Source: Thermaerobacter marianensis
Lineage (GTDB): Bacteria; Bacillota; Sulfobacillia; DVGY01
Length of the DNA stretch: 64,000 bases
Assembly (NCBI GenBank): GCA_020724425.1
Contig: DYGY01000005.1
Coordinates: 30,380 to 94,379, forward strand
Reading direction: 5' to 3'
Position 1 is the stretch's first letter. Every line of letters starts with the position of its first letter. Below, piece after piece: positions 61,633 to 64,000 of this stretch. The position numbers and the translations under genes were made by a program. Under the pieces are notes generated by a model. The model did not search any database. It saw only the letters and a list, made by a program, of their open reading frames with translations, and had not been told where the DNA came from.

Positions 61633-62313
61633 ATGAAAACTAACCTGGCTGATCTTTTATATTCTCTACCTTCATTTACTGGTTTAAGAGGTGAGGAAGT
61701 GACCAGGATTGCTGATTGTATGGTGGCGCGTTCCTATGAGAGGGATGAGGTTATCACCTTTGAAGGTCAGCAAGCCGAGGGTCTATATATTCTTTTGTCT
61801 GGCAGAGTGAAGATGACAAAGACTACTGCTGATGGTAAGGAACATATTCTGGATATTCTTCACTCTGGTCAGCTGTTTGGTGGTGAAGTGTTCTTACGTC
61901 TGGATACTTATACTGTAACGGTGGAAGCATTAACACCGGTAAAGGTAGGTTTTCTACATAACAGCTATTTGGAGAATCTGGTAAGGACTATACCCGAGTT
62001 TGCCTGGGAGTTAATAGTGTTCTTTAATGGCAGGTTATTAAAGTCTTATGATCAGGTTCTTGACTTAGCTGCAAATGATACACAAACAAGGATGGCAGGA
62101 GTCCTTTTGAAGTTAGGGGCTGAACATGGAATTGAGACTCCTGAAGGAATACGGATGGATTTAAGTTTAACTCATCAGGAATTAGCCAACCTTATTGGTA
62201 CCTCTAGAGAAACAGTGACTAGAATTCTTAAGACTTTTAAGGACAAGGGTGCTGTAAAGATTGATGGTAGGGGTATTGTAATAAAAGAAGATAAACTAGC
62301 AGGATTGATGTGA
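61633..62313 (+). CDS. Crp/Fnr family transcriptional regulator
   Basis: 226 aa. N-terminal cyclic-nucleotide-binding-type beta barrel (about 15-125, ILLSGRVKMTKTTADGKEH, GQLFGGEVFL), long dimer helix (about 125-155), and a C-terminal winged helix with LTHQELANLIGTSRETVTRILKTF. The recognition helix SRETVTR has the Arg-Glu-x-x-x-Arg arrangement of E. coli CRP, so it should read TGTGA half-sites. Only one cysteine (Cys29) is obvious in the barrel, so an Fnr-type iron-sulfur cluster is unlikely. The effector is unknown. Probably co-transcribed with the radical SAM gene. Confidence 0.88.
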   Translation: MKTNLADLLYSLPSFTGLRGEEVTRIADCMVARSYERDEVITFEGQQAEGLYILLSGRVKMTKTTADGKEHILDILHSGQLFGGEVFLRLDTYTVTVEALTPVKVGFLHNSYLENLVRTIPEFAWELIVFFNGRLLKSYDQVLDLAANDTQTRMAGVLLKLGAEHGIETPEGIRMDLSLTHQELANLIGTSRETVTRILKTFKDKGAVKIDGRGIVIKEDKLAGLM

Positions 62314-62396
62314 TAATCATCACTGTATGAAGTAGTGGTTGGTAAATACAATATAATTATGATAGTCTGAGCAGGCGAACAGGAGGACATAACAAA

Positions 62397-63470
62397 ATGA
62401 GTGAGACAATAGTAAGCAGGGAAGCAGTGATGACGGCTCTAAGAGGTGTAAAAGACCCTGAACTTGATCGTAGTATTATGGATTTGAATATGGTCAGGGA
62501 CGTTGAAATAGAGGGGTCTCACGTTCATATTGTGATAGCTCTAACCGTTAAGGGTTGTCCTCTGCGCGTCAAAATCAAAGATGATATTAAGCAGAAGATC
62601 TCTGAGGTTCCTGGTGTTGAGTCAGTCAAGGTTGAGATGACTGTTATGACTGATGAAGAACGTATGCAAATGATATACAGAAATGCTGGGGAGAAGGAAG
62701 CCAAGTCTAATATACTAAATAGGGATTCTAAGACCAAGATTATTGCTGTTTCAAGTGGTAAAGGTGGAGTTGGTAAGTCCACTGTTAGTGTTAACCTTGC
62801 TGTTGGTCTCTCTATGAAAGGCTATCAGGTAGGGGTTATGGATGCAGATATCTATGGCTTTAGTGTACCAAAGATGTTAGGTATGGAAGGCAGACCTACC
62901 GTTTTTAATAAGGCTATTGTGCCTTTGAAGGCTTATGGTATGCAGGTAATGTCTATGGGTTTTCTTGTAGAAGAAGATACTCCTGTGGTCTGGAGAGGTA
63001 CTATGTTAACAGGTGCCATTAACCAGTTCTTAAGAGATGTTCTCTGGGCAGATCTAGATTATCTTGTTATTGATCTACCACCTGGTACCGGGGATATTGC
63101 TTTAAGTATCATTAATAGGTTACCTAACAGCAAGATTTTGCTTGTCACTACTCCACAGGAGACTGCTGCTTCTGTAGCTATACGAGCAGGTCATCTTGCT
63201 CTTAATGCCGAGCAGGAGATTTTAGGGGTAGTTGAGAATATGAGCTATTTCCTCTGTCCTACCTGTGGTGATAAGTCACATATTTTTGGGACAGGAGGAG
63301 CTGAAAAGATTGCTACTGAGCTCAATACAAAGGTTCTAGGTAGGATTCCGATTGAACCTGCTGTTGGAACGGGTGGAGATACTGGTAAGCCGGTTGTATA
63401 TCATAATGAGGAGTCTGCATCGGCTGCAGCCTTTAGAGAGTTAGTAGATACGATTGTTTCACAAGCGTAA
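62397..63470 (+). CDS. mrp: Mrp/NBP35 family iron-sulfur cluster carrier ATPase
   Basis: 357 aa. An N-terminal MIP18/DUF59 domain (about 1-90, ALRGVKDPELDRSIMDLNMV) is followed by the P-loop ATPase: deviant Walker A SSGKGGVGKSTVSVNLAVGL (about 119-138), MDADIYGFSVPKMLG, LVIDLPPGTGDIAL, and the CPTCG CxxC motif that bridges an Fe-S cluster in the dimer. The family transfers [4Fe-4S] clusters to apo-proteins. ATG follows ACAGGAGGAC. Monocistronic or last in the group, with its own terminator. Confidence 0.93.
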   Translation: MSETIVSREAVMTALRGVKDPELDRSIMDLNMVRDVEIEGSHVHIVIALTVKGCPLRVKIKDDIKQKISEVPGVESVKVEMTVMTDEERMQMIYRNAGEKEAKSNILNRDSKTKIIAVSSGKGGVGKSTVSVNLAVGLSMKGYQVGVMDADIYGFSVPKMLGMEGRPTVFNKAIVPLKAYGMQVMSMGFLVEEDTPVVWRGTMLTGAINQFLRDVLWADLDYLVIDLPPGTGDIALSIINRLPNSKILLVTTPQETAASVAIRAGHLALNAEQEILGVVENMSYFLCPTCGDKSHIFGTGGAEKIATELNTKVLGRIPIEPAVGTGGDTGKPVVYHNEESASAAAFRELVDTIVSQA

Positions 63471-63490
63471 ATATAGAATTAATCCTAAAA

Positions 63491-63516
63491 ACATCCAGTT
63501 AGCTGGGTGTTTTTTT
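63491..63516 (+). terminator. Terminator after mrp
   Basis: ACATCCAG (63491-63498) pairs with CTGGGTGT (63503-63510) with one G-T pair around TTAG, followed by six T. Clear intrinsic terminator. Confidence 0.85.
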
Positions 63517-63558
63517 ATGTCTTTCTTAGGAAAGTATTAGATTAGGGAGGTGTATATT

Positions 63559-63768
63559 TTGTATATCAGTCAGGAAGAAAAGATTGAGGAGATAATGAGT
63601 TTTTTGGTGAGTCATCGAGAGTCAACAGCTTCCTTATCGGTATTAAGAAGGGTTGGCAGTCCCCTGTTATTGCATAACGATGATTTTCGTGATCCAGAGG
63701 TCTTAAAGAATCATCTAAGTGCCATGCCTGCAGAAGAGTTGGAAGCCTGCTATTACCTCATAAAATGA
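63559..63768 (+). CDS. Small hypothetical protein
   Basis: 69 aa, not recognised. Helical, acidic, with YISQEEKIEEIMSFLVSHRES, FRDPEVLKNHLSAM and PAEELEACYYLIK. TTG 63559 is chosen because AGGGAGG lies eight bases upstream; an in-frame GTG at 63550 lies within that site. It has its own terminator right after the stop, and a ribosome binding site, so it is likely real. No membrane segment or signal peptide. Confidence 0.55.
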   Translation: MYISQEEKIEEIMSFLVSHRESTASLSVLRRVGSPLLLHNDDFRDPEVLKNHLSAMPAEELEACYYLIK

Positions 63769-63770
63769 AA

Positions 63771-63796
63771 AAAAGCAGGTATTCTAACCTGCTTTT
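63771..63796. terminator. Bidirectional terminator between small gene and tRNA-Leu
   Basis: AAAAGCAGGT (63771-63780) pairs perfectly with ACCTGCTTTT (63787-63796) around ATTCTA. A-rich on one side and T-rich on the other, it serves both the plus-strand small gene and the minus-strand tRNA. Confidence 0.85.
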
Positions 63797-63797
63797 G

Positions 63798-63881
63798 TGC
63801 CGGGGGTGGGATTCGAACCCACACGGCCGTGAAGCCAACGGATTTTGAGTCCGCCGAGTCTACCAGTTCCACCACCCCGGC
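63798..63881 (-). tRNA. tRNA-Leu (anticodon CAA)
   Basis: On the minus strand the 84-base sequence folds as a class II tRNA: acceptor GCCGGGG/CCCCGGC with discriminator A, D-arm with GGTAGA, anticodon loop CTCAAAA reading CAA (63845-63847), a long variable arm, and T-arm GTGGGTTCGAATCCCAC. CAA reads the UUG codon. No CCA is encoded. A promoter lies upstream and a terminator downstream. Confidence 0.95.
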
Positions 63882-63928
63882 GAAACTGTCAAGCAAAAAG
63901 AATAATACCATAAGTGTGGTTGTTTTGC

Positions 63929-63957
63929 AATATATCCGAATATAATGAGTGTGTCAA
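63929..63957 (-). promoter_or_regulatory. Promoter of tRNA-Leu
   Basis: On the minus strand TTGACA (63957-63952) and TATATT (63934-63929) are spaced by 17 bases, a near-consensus promoter about 48 bases ahead of the mature tRNA 5' end. The remaining sequence to the window edge (63958-64000) holds nothing recognisable. Confidence 0.7.
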
Positions 63958-64000
63958 GTAATATCGGGTGTATTTTCCTTGCTCCAAAAATTTAGTTTAA

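Overview
The window comes from a low-to-moderate GC, endospore-forming Firmicute, most likely an anaerobic member of the Clostridia or a related lineage. Evidence for sporulation is spread across it: a GerA-type germinant receptor, an alpha/beta-type SASP, spore photoproduct lyase, YtrH/YtrI beside dnaE, and two CotF-like coat proteins. Anaerobic physiology is suggested by a B12-dependent ribonucleotide reductase, a complex I without its NADH module, a tungstate-type transporter and an AhbD-like radical SAM enzyme. Genes start at ATG, GTG or TTG behind strong GGAGG or GGGGTGA ribosome binding sites. No rRNA, CRISPR array or intact transposase gene was seen.

Layout: 1-3836 germinant receptor genes in an unusual convergent arrangement. 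3883-6540 aspartate kinase, a phosphoesterase, a HAD hydrolase and a MoaD/ThiS-like protein. 6604-16534 a complete nuoABCDHIJKLMN operon with a near-consensus promoter and a terminator. 16586-20570 PerR/Fur, SfsA, then nrdR-nrdJ behind a promoter that carries an NrdR-box-like site. 20631-26924 an M3 peptidase, an orphan two-pass membrane protein and a minus-strand set (ornithine cyclodeaminase family, EamA transporter, FAD oxidoreductase) interrupted by hairpins resembling IS200/IS605 ends. 27176-31872 livJHMGF. 31891-35321 YwiC-like protein and tupABC. 35299-37086 psuG-psuK. 37186-42529 SASP, MBL hydrolase, splB, aminotransferase, murD, ytrIH. 42580-46511 dnaE-pgpA. 46508-49225 an XRE/TPR regulator divergent from a PHP phosphoesterase. 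49277-52308 cobalamin riboswitch and btuFCD-type importer. 52324-53877 DASS anion transporter with a CRP-like operator. 53908-55863 a compact operon of an RLAN-like protein, a RimK-type ATP-grasp ligase and a GNAT acetyltransferase. 55864-56267 decayed IS-like sequence. 56268-56999 coat proteins. 57189-63516 DUF2007, pfkA-pyk, fxsA, radical SAM, Crp/Fnr regulator and Mrp ATPase. 63559-63957 a small protein and tRNA-Leu.

Links between genes: B12 uptake (btuFCD under a B12 riboswitch) can supply the B12-dependent NrdJ. The Crp/Fnr protein at 61633 has the CRP-type recognition residues expected to read the TGTGA-N6-TCACA palindrome at 52334. The most interesting under-described unit is the split RLAN / ATP-grasp / GNAT operon, which looks like a peptide- or amino-acid-ligating and acetylating pathway with unknown product. 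Next come the IS-end hairpins that now supply the start of one gene and the stop of another.
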